Below, piece by piece: positions 52,211-60,571 of a DNA stretch of 64,000 bases (positions are counted from its first letter, which is position 1; every line of letters begins with the position of its first letter). The position numbers were made by a program, and so were the translations under genes. The DNA is from Nocardioides sp. Root190 (lineage in GTDB: Bacteria > Actinomycetota > Actinomycetes > Propionibacteriales > Nocardioidaceae): assembly GCF_001428565.1 (NCBI RefSeq), contig NZ_LMIA01000007.1, positions 310,001-374,000 on the forward strand, written 5' to 3'. The notes beneath the pieces were generated by a model that saw nothing but the letters and a program-made list of their open reading frames with translations, made no database searches and was not told where the DNA came from.

Positions 52211-53401
52211 ATGTCGGGTCGGGACACGAGGCGGTCGCAGTCGGTGGGCAGTGCCCTGCTGCCGCCCGCGACGGTCGCTGCGATCCGCGGGGAGCTGGCT
52301 GCCGTCGCCGATGACGTGGTCGACCAGATCATTCGCGAGGTCCCGCCGTACGAGGACGCCTTCAGCGGCCCCATGGGCCGCACCATCCGGGGCGCCGTGC
52401 AGGTCGCGCTCGGTGGATTCCTCTCCCTCGTCAGCGATCGCCGCGGACCGGACGCACTGGCGCCGCGGGCTTCTGCCGTCGACGGCGCCTACCAGCTGGG
52501 GCGCGGGGAGGTCCGCAGCGGCCGTACGACCGACGCACTGCTCTCGGCGTACCGGATCGGCGCGCGGGTCTCCTGGCAGCACCTGTCGGCCAAGGCCGTC
52601 GAGCAGGGCATCGATCCGGCGACGATGGCCTCCTTCGCCGAGCTCGTCTTCGCCTACATCGACGAGCTCTCCGCGGCGAGCGTCGCGGGACACCGCGACG
52701 AATCGGCCAGCGAGGGCCGGATCCGGCAGCGGATGTCGGAGCGACTCGCGCGTCACCTGCTCGCCGGCGCCCCCGAGGCGACCGTGCTCGCCTCGGCCGA
52801 GCGCGCCGAGTGGTCGCCCCCGACCACCCTCACCGTGGTCATCGTTCCGGAGTACCAGGCCGGCACGGTCCTGCAGACCCTGCGCCGGGGCACCCTGCTG
52901 ACGACCGACGTCCCGGAGCTCGACGGCGCGGCGCTGATGATGGTGCCCGACGCACACGACCGGCGCCGAGCGACGCTGCTGCGGGCGGTGCGCGACCGTG
53001 ATGCCCTCGTCGGCCCGGCCCGTCCGTGGCTCGACGTGCGGGCGTCGTACGACCGTGCGCTGCGGGCCCGTGCGCTGGGCCTGAGCGGCGACACCGAGCT
53101 CCACCTTCCGCGGCTGGTGCTGACTGCCGACCCCGACGCGCTCGCCGACCTGCGGTCGGTCGTGCTGGCGCCGCTCGACGAGCTGCGGCCCGCGACGGCT
53201 GCGAAGCTGCGCCAGACCCTGCGGGCATGGCTGCTCCACCAGGGTCGGCGCGACGACATGGCCGCGGCGCTGTTCGTCCACCCGCAGACCGTCCGCTACA
53301 GGATGACTCAACTTCGGGACCTGTTCGGCGATCGTTTGGACGACCCCGATAGCGTCCTCGCCCTGACCCTTGCGCTCGGTGTGGAGGAGGAATCCGGATG
53401 A
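52211..53401 (+). CDS. PucR family transcriptional regulator
   Basis: 396 residues from ATG 52211. The C-terminal PucR/CdaR helix-turn-helix (RQTLRAWLLHQGRRDDMAAALFVHPQTVRYRMTQLRDLFG) is clear at about 335-385, with an N-terminal helical sensor region (about 20-170) as in actinobacterial PucR proteins. Divergent from the desaturase operon, which it likely controls, and translationally coupled (ATGA) to the first SGNH hydrolase. A paralogue with the same layout is at 60572. Confidence 0.92.
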   Translation: MSGRDTRRSQSVGSALLPPATVAAIRGELAAVADDVVDQIIREVPPYEDAFSGPMGRTIRGAVQVALGGFLSLVSDRRGPDALAPRASAVDGAYQLGRGEVRSGRTTDALLSAYRIGARVSWQHLSAKAVEQGIDPATMASFAELVFAYIDELSAASVAGHRDESASEGRIRQRMSERLARHLLAGAPEATVLASAERAEWSPPTTLTVVIVPEYQAGTVLQTLRRGTLLTTDVPELDGAALMMVPDAHDRRRATLLRAVRDRDALVGPARPWLDVRASYDRALRARALGLSGDTELHLPRLVLTADPDALADLRSVVLAPLDELRPATAAKLRQTLRAWLLHQGRRDDMAAALFVHPQTVRYRMTQLRDLFGDRLDDPDSVLALTLALGVEEESG

Positions 53402-54315
53402 AGACGTGGCGTTCGGTGACCGCTCTGTCCCTGGCCCTGCTCGTGCTGCTGGTGGTGGCCGGCAGCTGCAGCACGAAGAAGCAGATCAAGGCCGACGCCA
53501 GCTCCAACCGCGACCGGGTCATCGAGACCGGTGACACCTACGTCGCGCTCGGCGACTCGAACACCTCGGGTCCCGGACTCGGCACGCCCACCTTCGTGCC
53601 CGGCTGTCAGCAGACGATCGGCAACTACCCGCACCTGCTGGCCGAGGAGATGGACCTCGACCTGGTCGACGTGAGCTGCGGCGGCGCGAAGACCGAGAAC
53701 ATGACCGAGGAGCAGACCGCCCTCGGCGACAAGGTTCCTCCGCAGCTCGACGCGATCCGCAAGGACACTGCCCTGGTCACGCTGAGCATCGGCGGCAACG
53801 ACGGTGACGTGTACGGGAGCCTGGTCCTCAACTGCGTGCGTCTCGGGGCCAAGGACCCGACCGGTGCGCCGTGCTCCGACCTCGCCCGCAAGCACCCCAC
53901 GGCGCTCAAGAAGGTCTTCGACGGCGTGACCGACGCGATCGTCGCGACGGTCGCCGCGGTCCTCGACAAGGCGCCGAAGGCCCGCATCGTCGTGATCGGC
54001 TACCCCCAGATCATCCCCGCCGACGGTGCCTGCGCTGCCCTTCCCCTGGGCGAGGGTGACTATCCCTTCGCTCGTGGCGTGATGGAGCAGTTCGACAAGG
54101 CACAGGCCGAGGCCGCCAAGGAGGCCAAGGCCGAGTTCCTCGACATGTGGACGGCCACCGAGGGCCACGACATCTGCAGCGAGGACCCCTGGGTGGCGGG
54201 CGTGAGGCCGCAGGAGGCCGGGATCGCCTACCACCCGTACGCCGCGGGCCAGGAGGCCGTCGTCGAGGAGCTGCAGGCGCTGGTGTCGGCCCCGGGCGCT
54301 TCTCTGGGCTCCTGA
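53398..54315 (+). CDS. SGNH/GDSL hydrolase, lipoprotein (first of a tandem pair)
   Basis: 305 residues from ATG 53398, overlapping the PucR stop by ATGA. Signal peptide with lipobox-like VAGSC (C24). Block I is ALGDSNTSG, with DSCGGAK-type block II (VSCGGAKTENM), block III SIGGNDGDVYG and block V H in IAYHPYAAGQ. The SGNH set is intact. Disulfide-forming cysteines fit an exported Streptomyces-type lipase/esterase. Immediate tandem paralogue follows. Confidence 0.9.
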   Translation: MKTWRSVTALSLALLVLLVVAGSCSTKKQIKADASSNRDRVIETGDTYVALGDSNTSGPGLGTPTFVPGCQQTIGNYPHLLAEEMDLDLVDVSCGGAKTENMTEEQTALGDKVPPQLDAIRKDTALVTLSIGGNDGDVYGSLVLNCVRLGAKDPTGAPCSDLARKHPTALKKVFDGVTDAIVATVAAVLDKAPKARIVVIGYPQIIPADGACAALPLGEGDYPFARGVMEQFDKAQAEAAKEAKAEFLDMWTATEGHDICSEDPWVAGVRPQEAGIAYHPYAAGQEAVVEELQALVSAPGASLGS

Positions 54316-55230
54316 ATGAGGAGGCCGGTACGTCGTCTCGTGACCGGCCTGGTGGCGCTGGTGGCCATGGCCGGGTGCTCCTCGTCGGACGGGTCGCCGG
54401 GCGTCGTACCAGCTGAGTCGGTGGGTACGACGGACCCGGCCGCTCCTTCCTCCGAGCCGGCGCCGCCATCGGGGCCGCGCTACGTCGCGCTGGGGGACTC
54501 GTTCACCGCAGCCCCCGGCGTCGGCGAGGCCAGCGGCCCGGCGGACTGCCTGCGCACCGACGGCAACTACCCGCACCTGCTGGCCGAACGGCTCGACCTC
54601 GACCTGGTCGACGTGAGCTGCGTGGGAGCGACCAGTGCCGACCTGAGGGCGGTCCAGGGCTCGCCGGACCGCGGCCTGCCGCCGCAGCTCGACGCGATCG
54701 ACGCCCGGACCGGGCTGGTGACGCTGAGCATCGGTGCCAACGACGACGGGCTCTTCGGGTCGCTGGTCCGCAGCTGTGCGGGGTTCGCGGGGATCGCCAC
54801 CGACCAGCTCTGCCTCGCGCAGGGTCGCTTCGCCGAGGACCGCCTGGTGCGTGGGTTCGACGCCCTCGCCGTACAGACGGAGCGCTCGGTGGCCGCGATC
54901 CGCAAGCGCGCACCGAAGGCGCAGGTGATCGTTGTCGGCTACCCCCAGCTGGTGCCGGCTGCAGGGACCTGCGACCGCCTCCCGATGAGCAGGGCCGAGG
55001 TCGTGTTCGTCCACGACGTCAACCGACGTCTGGCCGACGCGCTGCGGCGCGGGGCTGTCACAGCAGGCGTGGAGTACGTCGACATGTGGGCCGCGAGCGA
55101 GGGACACGACGCCTGCGCCGCCGACCCGTGGGTCGCCGGCGTGCAACCCGAGGAGCCCGGCGCGCCACTGCACCCGTACGCCGCCCACCAGGTCGCCGTG
55201 GCGGACGCACTCGAGACGCTCGTGGGCTGA
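54316..55230 (+). CDS. SGNH/GDSL hydrolase, lipoprotein (second of a tandem pair)
   Basis: 304 residues from ATG 54316, directly after the stop of its paralogue. Lipobox VAMAGC gives C21. SGNH blocks: ALGDSFTA with catalytic Ser, VSCVGATS, SIGANDDGLFG and LHPYAAHQ. Strongly similar in plan to the preceding protein (NYPHLLAE.LDLDLVDVSC in both; DPWVAGVQPEE/DPWVAGVRPQE near the end), so a tandem duplication. Exported lipase/esterase; substrate unknown. Operon with PucR. Confidence 0.9.
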   Translation: MRRPVRRLVTGLVALVAMAGCSSSDGSPGVVPAESVGTTDPAAPSSEPAPPSGPRYVALGDSFTAAPGVGEASGPADCLRTDGNYPHLLAERLDLDLVDVSCVGATSADLRAVQGSPDRGLPPQLDAIDARTGLVTLSIGANDDGLFGSLVRSCAGFAGIATDQLCLAQGRFAEDRLVRGFDALAVQTERSVAAIRKRAPKAQVIVVGYPQLVPAAGTCDRLPMSRAEVVFVHDVNRRLADALRRGAVTAGVEYVDMWAASEGHDACAADPWVAGVQPEEPGAPLHPYAAHQVAVADALETLVG

Positions 55231-55261
55231 GCCAGCGCAGGCATCGGACAGGAAGTAGGTC

Positions 55262-55606
55262 TCAGGCGCGCCGTGTAGTCGTGCAGGGAACGCACGTGCG
55301 GGCCGCTGGCCGGGCCTCCAGGCGCGCCGCCGCGATCGGCTGCCCGCAGGACTCACAGGTCCCGTAGGTCCCCGCCTCGAGGCGGGCCAACGCATCATCG
55401 ATCTCGGTGAGGTGGTGGCGGGCCTGGCGGACCAACGCGTCGACCTGCGAGCGCTCGAAGGCGATGGTCGCGCCCTCGGGATCGTGCTCGTCGTCGGCGT
55501 TGGTGTCGCGGGAGGCCGCGACCACCGCGTCGAAGTCGTCGGTCAGGTCGGCCAGGCGGCGCAGGGTCTGGTCGCGTTGCTGCTCGAGTCGGTGCCGCGG
55601 GTCCAT
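55262..55606 (-). CDS. DksA/TraR C4-type zinc finger protein
   Basis: 114 residues from ATG 55606; a longer frame to 55720 adds 38 residues of low-quality sequence over a likely promoter and is rejected. Zinc finger C84-x2-C87...C105-x2-C108 (GTCESCGQPI, RTCVPC) after a coiled-coil N-terminus. This is the short actinobacterial DksA-like family (RbpA-unrelated), thought to act at the RNA polymerase secondary channel. Tail to tail with the second lipase gene. Confidence 0.93.
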   Translation of the reverse strand: MDPRHRLEQQRDQTLRRLADLTDDFDAVVAASRDTNADDEHDPEGATIAFERSQVDALVRQARHHLTEIDDALARLEAGTYGTCESCGQPIAAARLEARPAARTCVPCTTTRRA

Positions 55607-55694
55607 GGGGACATGGTGGGGGAGAGCGCCGACAGTGGCCTTGCGTTGAGGACTTTTGGGTTGCGACACAATTAATTTATGTAGCATCTTGCGC

Positions 55695-56579
55695 ATGGGG
55701 CAGATCTGGTTCGAGGTCACGTGTGTGACTCTCTTCGTGACGTTCTTCGTGATGGCCGATGCGCCGTCGAAGCGTCGTCTGGTGGCGTCCGGGAACCGGT
55801 TCGCTCGCGATTACCGACTCTGGATCGCGCCTGCCGAGGTCGAGGCGGTGAATCGCGCCCATCGTGCGGACTATCGCGTTGGTGTTGCGGCGCTCACCGT
55901 AGGTGTGGTGGCGTACGCGGTTGCGCGACTCTTCGCCGATGCCCTCACGGTGTCGTGGGCATCAATCTCCGTCGTCACAGGTGTTGCCGCCGCACTGCGA
56001 GTAAGACAGGCGGGTCGTGACTTCACGCCCCCTCCTGAGACCCTAGCTGTCGCGCGGAGCAGGACGGTCCGACTTCGCGACTACCTGTCCGCCACAGGCC
56101 TGGTCGTCCTCGGTGCCGGACCTGTGCTGGCGCTCGGCGCGGCGGTCATCGGCGCGGATGCGGTCCGGCGAGATGTCGGCGACATCGAGAGAGCTTGGTT
56201 CGTGTTCGGCGCGGGCTCGGCAGGCCTCGCGCTTGGCCTGCTCCTCCCGGTCTTTTCCGTTGCCATCATCCCGCGTCCGTTGCCCGCATCCGACGCCGCG
56301 CACCTCTACCTGCAGGATGCGTGGCGTGTCGAGCGCCTTCGGCAGATGGTGCAGTTCCAGTCAATGGCCCTTGCCTTCCTTCTCTCCTATGCGCACGGGT
56401 TGCTACCGGTCGCCGATTCCGTCTCGTTGTGGTTGCTGCCCCTGACCTTCACGCCGATCATCGCGATCGTCGTGACTCACGCGGGTCGCCTGCACTTCAG
56501 GCGCAGGCTCTGGCCCGACCTGACCCGCGACGAGTGGGTCGAAGTGGGCGGCGCCATGCCCGCCGCTGCAGCCCGATGA
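55695..56579 (+). CDS. Integral membrane protein coupled to a GntR regulator
   Basis: 294 residues from ATG 55695; ATG 55752 is an alternative. About six hydrophobic helices (e.g. IWFEVTCVTLFVTFFVM, GLVVLGAGPVLALGAAVIGA, GSAGLALGLLLPVFSVAII, LWLLPLTFTPIIAIVV). The stop overlaps the ATG of the YtrA-type GntR gene (ATGA), the arrangement of many YtrA-controlled membrane genes. No transport motif recognised. AT-rich sequence (AATTAATTTATG) directly upstream may hold the promoter. Confidence 0.75.
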   Translation: MGQIWFEVTCVTLFVTFFVMADAPSKRRLVASGNRFARDYRLWIAPAEVEAVNRAHRADYRVGVAALTVGVVAYAVARLFADALTVSWASISVVTGVAAALRVRQAGRDFTPPPETLAVARSRTVRLRDYLSATGLVVLGAGPVLALGAAVIGADAVRRDVGDIERAWFVFGAGSAGLALGLLLPVFSVAIIPRPLPASDAAHLYLQDAWRVERLRQMVQFQSMALAFLLSYAHGLLPVADSVSLWLLPLTFTPIIAIVVTHAGRLHFRRRLWPDLTRDEWVEVGGAMPAAAAR

Positions 56580-56938
56580 TCGTCCTCGACCCGCAGGCGC
56601 CCGCGCCGCCGTACGAGCAGATCCGCTCCCAGCTCGCCGCACAGATCGACCGCAATGAGCTCAGGGCGGGCGACCGGCTCCCGACCGTCCGGCGCCTCGC
56701 CCAGGACCTCGGTGTCGCCGTGAATACCGCCGCCCGTGCCTACCGCGAGCTCGAGGCGACGGGTCTGATCGAGACCCGCGGTCGCGCGGGCAGCTTCGTC
56801 ACCGGGTCCGGGGTGGAGCGGGCGGCGCGAGAGGCTGCGATCGAGTACGTCGAGCGCGTGCGCGCGCTCGGGGTGCGTGACCGTGACGCCGTGGACATCC
56901 TCGCCGGCGTGGTGCGCGCACCACGCCGGCGCGGCTGA
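56576..56938 (+). CDS. GntR family transcriptional regulator, YtrA subfamily
   Basis: 120 residues from ATG 56576. Winged helix at about 11-75 (PPYEQIRSQLAAQIDRNELRAGDRLPTVRRLAQDLGVAVNTAARAYRELEATG), followed by a short C-terminal helix pair with no effector domain, typical of YtrA. Translationally coupled to the membrane protein, which it probably regulates. Confidence 0.94.
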   Translation: MIVLDPQAPAPPYEQIRSQLAAQIDRNELRAGDRLPTVRRLAQDLGVAVNTAARAYRELEATGLIETRGRAGSFVTGSGVERAAREAAIEYVERVRALGVRDRDAVDILAGVVRAPRRRG

Positions 56939-57044
56939 GGGGCGGCCCCCGTCAGTCGTTGGACGCGAGCGGACCCCGGGCTCGGCGAAGGGGGCTCCCG
57001 GGGTGGCCGCGGGGTACTGCCGACGCGAGGCGAAGGAGGCCGAC

Positions 57045-57242
57045 ATGTACTTCGACGACAAGCCCTGCCGGACCTGTGGGGCCGAGGTGCGACTCGAGGC
57101 GCGCTGGGCCGAGTCGATCGACGAGGGGGGCTCGCCCGTCGGGCCCGAGGGCGGCGTCGTCGGGGGCGGTGACCCGACCGTCGACGCGCGCACCTGCACC
57201 AACCCCGACTGCCCGTCCCACCGGGGCGAGGGCGAGGTCTGA
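57045..57242 (+). CDS. 65-aa zinc-ribbon-like protein
   Basis: ATG 57045 follows a clear GGAGG six bases upstream. CRTCGAEV near the start and CTNPDCPSHR near the end give two cysteine pairs with a flexible Gly-rich middle, a small zinc ribbon. No other domain. Function unknown. Confidence 0.75.
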   Translation: MYFDDKPCRTCGAEVRLEARWAESIDEGGSPVGPEGGVVGGGDPTVDARTCTNPDCPSHRGEGEV

Positions 57243-57270
57243 GCGCCCCGGCCGCGGGTACGGCGTACCC

Positions 57271-57462
57271 ATGAGCGAGACACCGCAGGACGACCGGGTC
57301 GCGGAGCGGGCCGGGCTGTTGCCCGAGGAGGTCGCGGCGGGCAGCGCCGATCCCGAGGCGCAGGCCGAGGCCATCCTCGAGGAGTCCGACGAGCGGGTCG
57401 ACGACCCGGAGGGCACCCGACGGGAGAGCGGCCAGACGCCGGACCGGGCGGACGGCCAGTAG
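57271..57462 (+). CDS. 63-aa acidic hypothetical protein
   Basis: ATG 57271, 28 bp after the zinc-ribbon gene. The product is Glu/Asp-rich and probably disordered (PEEVAAGSADPEAQAEAILE, SDERVDDPEGTRRE). Similar short acidic proteins occur across actinobacteria (family memory). No function can be given. Confidence 0.68.
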   Translation: MSETPQDDRVAERAGLLPEEVAAGSADPEAQAEAILEESDERVDDPEGTRRESGQTPDRADGQ

Positions 57463-57472
57463 GCGCAGCGGA

Positions 57473-57886
57473 TCAGCCGGCGAGGAAGCTGAACCGCACC
57501 TCACGCACGTCGTTGTCGACGTTCAGGTCGACCAGGCAGATGCTCTGCCAGGTGCCGAGGGCAAGGCGACCGTCGAGCACGGGCACGGTGGCGTACGGCG
57601 GCACCAGGGCCGGCATCACGTGGGAACGGCCGTGGCCCGGGCTGCCGTGGCGGTGCCGCCACCGGTCGTCGGCCGGAAGCAGGTCGGCGAGCGCGGCCAG
57701 CAGGTCGTCGTCACTTCCTGCGCCGGTCTCGAGGATCGCGATGCCGGCGGTGGCGTGCGGGACGAAGACGTGCAGCAACCCGTCGCCCCGCTCGGCGACG
57801 TACGCCGCCGCGTCCCGGGTCAGGTCGAGCACGACCTCGCGGTCGCCGGTGCGGTAGGTGCGGGTGTCGCTGTCCACACCGCTCAT
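57473..57886 (-). CDS. YjbQ/UPF0047 family protein
   Basis: 137 residues from ATG 57886. Family hallmarks: LLHVFVPHATAGIAILETG, HGSPGHGRSHVMPALVPPYATVPVLDGRLALGTWQ and IYLVDLN-like ending (ICLVDLNVDNDVREVRFSFL). Conserved histidines are present. YjbQ proteins have secondary thiamine-phosphate synthase activity in vitro; the physiological role is unclear. Full length. Confidence 0.94.
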   Translation of the reverse strand: MSGVDSDTRTYRTGDREVVLDLTRDAAAYVAERGDGLLHVFVPHATAGIAILETGAGSDDDLLAALADLLPADDRWRHRHGSPGHGRSHVMPALVPPYATVPVLDGRLALGTWQSICLVDLNVDNDVREVRFSFLAG

Positions 57887-57921
57887 CGTCTCAGGCGGGC
57901 TGCCCGGACCACGACACTCCC

Positions 57922-58797
57922 TCAGCCCTGCAACCCCTGGATGGCCTCGTGGATCGCCAGGGTGCGCTCCGCGGACTCGACGTGGAGGCTCTCGACCATC
58001 TTGTTGTTGTAGGTCACCACGCCGGAGCCCTTGCCGTCCTCCCAGGCCTGGATCAGGCCGCGGGCGTCCTGGACCGCCGACTCGTCGGGCGCGAAGCCCT
58101 CGTTGGCTCCCTCGACCTGGCCGGGGTGGATCAGGGTCTTGCCGTCGAAGCCCATCTGGCGGCCCTGCTCGACCTCTGCGAGGAAGCCGTCGATGTTCTT
58201 CACGTCGTTGTAGACGCCGTCGATGATCACGATCCCGGCCGCGCGGGCGGCGAGCAGGGCGAGGCCCAGGCCGGTGAGCACGGGCTGGCGGCCGGGGACG
58301 TGCTCGGCGTACAGCTCCTTGACGAGGTCGTTGGTGCCCATCACGAAGCCGGTCAGGCGCGGCGAGGCGGTGGCGATCGACAGGGCGTTGAGCATGCCGA
58401 TCGGGGTCTCGACCATCGCCCAGAGGGTGGTCTTCTCGGGTGCGCCAGCGGCCTCCAGGGCCGCGACCAGCTGGAGGACCTCCTCGGCGGAGTTGACCTT
58501 GGGGACGAGTACGACGTCGGGGCCGGCGGCGGCCGCGGCGGCGATGTCGGCGTCGTGCCACTCGGTGCCGATGCCGTTGGTCCGGATGATGAGGTGGCGG
58601 TTGCCGTACTCACCGGACTCGACGGCGGCAGCGGCGGCGGCCCGGGCGGCGGGCTTCGCGTCGGGTGCGACGGCGTCCTCGAGGTCGAAGATGATCGCGT
58701 CGGCCGCGATCGTCTTCGCCTTCTCCAGCGCCCGCTCGTTGGAGCTGGGCATGTAGAGGACGGAGCGCAGGGGCTTGAAGGTGCTCTCGGTGGACAT
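57922..58797 (-). CDS. HpcH/HpaI aldolase / citrate lyase beta family protein (CoA-ester lyase)
   Basis: 291 residues from ATG 58797. CitE-like barrel motifs: RSVLYMPSSNERALEKA, IIFDLEDAVAPDAK with metal-binding acid, IRTNGIGTEW, VLVPKVNSAEEV, and TLWAMVETPIGMLNA. Belongs to the malyl-CoA/citramalyl-CoA lyase group. Encoded 3 bp after the related 362-aa protein, so co-expressed. Could be the (S)-malyl-CoA thioesterase or lyase partner of an ethylmalonyl-CoA-type pathway (inference). Confidence 0.9.
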   Translation of the reverse strand: MSTESTFKPLRSVLYMPSSNERALEKAKTIAADAIIFDLEDAVAPDAKPAARAAAAAAVESGEYGNRHLIIRTNGIGTEWHDADIAAAAAAGPDVVLVPKVNSAEEVLQLVAALEAAGAPEKTTLWAMVETPIGMLNALSIATASPRLTGFVMGTNDLVKELYAEHVPGRQPVLTGLGLALLAARAAGIVIIDGVYNDVKNIDGFLAEVEQGRQMGFDGKTLIHPGQVEGANEGFAPDESAVQDARGLIQAWEDGKGSGVVTYNNKMVESLHVESAERTLAIHEAIQGLQG

Positions 58798-58800
58798 GGC

Positions 58801-59889
58801 TCAGGCCTCCTGGGTCTCGATGGCGTCGTAGGTGGCCTTGAGCTCGGGGTCGATCGCCGCGAGCTGCTCGGCGAGGGCGACGAGCACGAGGCACTGCTTC
58901 AGGGAGGCGTCGTCCTCCATCTTCCCGTCGATCATGACCGCGCCCGTTCCGTCGCCCATCGCGGCCACGACCCGGCGTGCGTGGGCGATGTCCTCGACGC
59001 TGGGGGAGAAGACCCGGTTGGCGATAGCGATCTGCTTCGGGTGCAGCGACCAGGTGCCGACGCAGCCGAGCAGGAACGCGTTGCGGAACTGGTCCTCGCA
59101 CGCGACGACGTCGGCGATGTCGCCGAACGGGCCGTAGTACGGGTAGATCCCGTGCGTCGCGCAGGCGTCGACCATCTTGGCGATCGTGTAGTGCCACAGG
59201 TCCTGCTGGAAGATCGCGCGCTGGGCGTCGATCTGGCTGTTGCCCTCCGCGTCGCGGGGCGGGTCCTGGCGCACGAGGTAGCCGGGGTGGCCGCCGCCGA
59301 CGCGCGTCGTCTTCATCTTGCGGTCGGCCGCGAGGTCGGCCGGGCCGAGCGAGAGGCCCTGCATGCGCGGCGACGCACCGCAGATCTCCTCCACGTTGGC
59401 CACGCCACGAGCGGTCTCCAGGATCGCGTGGACGAGGATCGGCTTGGTGATGCCGGCCTTCGCCTCGAGCTGGGCGAGCAGTCGGTCGATGTAGTGGATG
59501 TCCTCGGCGCCCTGCACCTTCGGCACCATGATGACGTCGAGCTTGTCGCCGATCGCCGGCACCAGCGTGGTGAGGTCGTCGAGCACCCACGGGCTGTCGA
59601 GCGAGTTGATCCGCGTCCACAGCTGCGTGGGGCCGAAGTCCGTCGACTGGGCGATCCGCACCAGGCCCTCGCGGGCGGCGACCTTGTTGTCGGCCTTGAC
59701 GGCGTCCTCGAGGTTGCCGAGGAGCACGTCGACCGTGCCGATCATGGCGGGGATCTTGGCCGCCATCTTCTCGTTGCTCGGATCGAAGAAGTGGATCGCG
59801 CGGCTCGGCCGGGCGGGGATCTCACGGACCGGGGCGGGCGCGCCCACGGCCAGCGGGCGGAAGAAGTCCTTGGCGCTCTTGTGGCTCAC
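58801..59889 (-). CDS. Malyl-CoA/beta-methylmalyl-CoA lyase-like protein (HpcH/HpaI family)
   Basis: 362 residues from ATG 59889. [60 protein letters not shown] and [12 protein letters not shown] match the larger Mcl-type subgroup. Such enzymes split malyl-CoA or methylmalyl-CoA into glyoxylate plus acetyl- or propionyl-CoA. First of a two-gene operon with the 291-aa paralogue. A GTGACT-N4-GGTAAG dyad lies 10 bases upstream of the start. Confidence 0.9.
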   Translation of the reverse strand: MSHKSAKDFFRPLAVGAPAPVREIPARPSRAIHFFDPSNEKMAAKIPAMIGTVDVLLGNLEDAVKADNKVAAREGLVRIAQSTDFGPTQLWTRINSLDSPWVLDDLTTLVPAIGDKLDVIMVPKVQGAEDIHYIDRLLAQLEAKAGITKPILVHAILETARGVANVEEICGASPRMQGLSLGPADLAADRKMKTTRVGGGHPGYLVRQDPPRDAEGNSQIDAQRAIFQQDLWHYTIAKMVDACATHGIYPYYGPFGDIADVVACEDQFRNAFLLGCVGTWSLHPKQIAIANRVFSPSVEDIAHARRVVAAMGDGTGAVMIDGKMEDDASLKQCLVLVALAEQLAAIDPELKATYDAIETQEA

Positions 59890-59899
59890 GTCCCGACAA

Positions 59900-59915
59900 C
59901 TTACCGGCGAGTCAC
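59900..59915. promoter_or_regulatory. Weaker candidate operator GTGACT-CGCC-GGTAAG (minus strand)
   Basis: Matches the GTTACY-N4-RGTARS pattern except one base in the first arm. Ends ten bases before the ATG at 59889, the same placement as the crotonase site. Confidence 0.35.
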
Positions 59916-59950
59916 GTGCTTCGGTATGACGGATGTCTCGCCGAGACGTC

Positions 59951-60493
59951 TCAGCGGGCGCGGCGCCACCAGCGACGTCGTACGGGCGTCCCGGAATCGG
60001 CCGCGCGGGCCGCGTCGGTCGCGGCGATCCGTCTGCTCGCGCGCCGCGCGGCCTGCCGTTCGCGCCAGGCCCGGATGCTGGCCTCGACGTCGCGCGGCAT
60101 GGTGATCAGGGGCGGCCCGTCCACCGGTGTGTAGCGGGCGCGGATGACGCGGGCGTTGAAGTCCTCGACGAACGCGCGGGCCTCGCGTTCGGAGACCAGG
60201 GTGTCGAGGTGCTCGTCGAGCTGGGCGTCGTCCTTGCGGAGCTGGAGCGCCGGCGGGAGCACGGCGATCCGCTCGCGCTCGACCAGGCGCTTCAGCCACC
60301 AGTCCGGGTCGTGGGTCCCGCCGAGCCCCTCGATCGGTTGGCCGGCGCCCGCGAGGTTGTCGAACTCGCCCCGCTCCATCGCCTGGCGGACCTGCAGGTC
60401 GACCCAGGTCTGCTGGTGCTCGATCCGGGCGCGCGCGGCTGCCCGCTCCTGCTCAGGCGTGGGCCGTTCCGGCTCCTCCTCGGACTGCGCCAT
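59951..60493 (-). CDS. DUF1992 family protein (DnaJ-C28-like domain)
   Basis: 180 residues from ATG 60493; the frame continues upstream under the divergent PucR gene and is ignored. [25 protein letters not shown] is the DUF1992 signature, followed by [27 protein letters not shown]. The C-terminus is Arg-rich. No J domain is attached. Unknown function, cytoplasmic. Confidence 0.93.
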   Translation of the reverse strand: MAQSEEEPERPTPEQERAAARARIEHQQTWVDLQVRQAMERGEFDNLAGAGQPIEGLGGTHDPDWWLKRLVERERIAVLPPALQLRKDDAQLDEHLDTLVSEREARAFVEDFNARVIRARYTPVDGPPLITMPRDVEASIRAWRERQAARRASRRIAATDAARAADSGTPVRRRWWRRAR

Positions 60494-60533
60494 CCATCGA
60501 TTCTGGCACGCAGCCCAGTGCGCGATCCGCTGG

Positions 60534-60550
60534 CGGACAGAGGATGTCCG
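60534..60550. promoter_or_regulatory. Dyad CGGACA-N5-TGTCCG between divergent genes
   Basis: Perfect 6-5-6 inverted repeat midway between the DUF1992 and PucR starts, overlapping a wider GGCGGAC/GTCCGCC repeat (60532-60556). Plausible PucR autoregulatory operator. Confidence 0.45.
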
Positions 60551-60571
60551 TCCGCCGATACCCTGCAGGAC

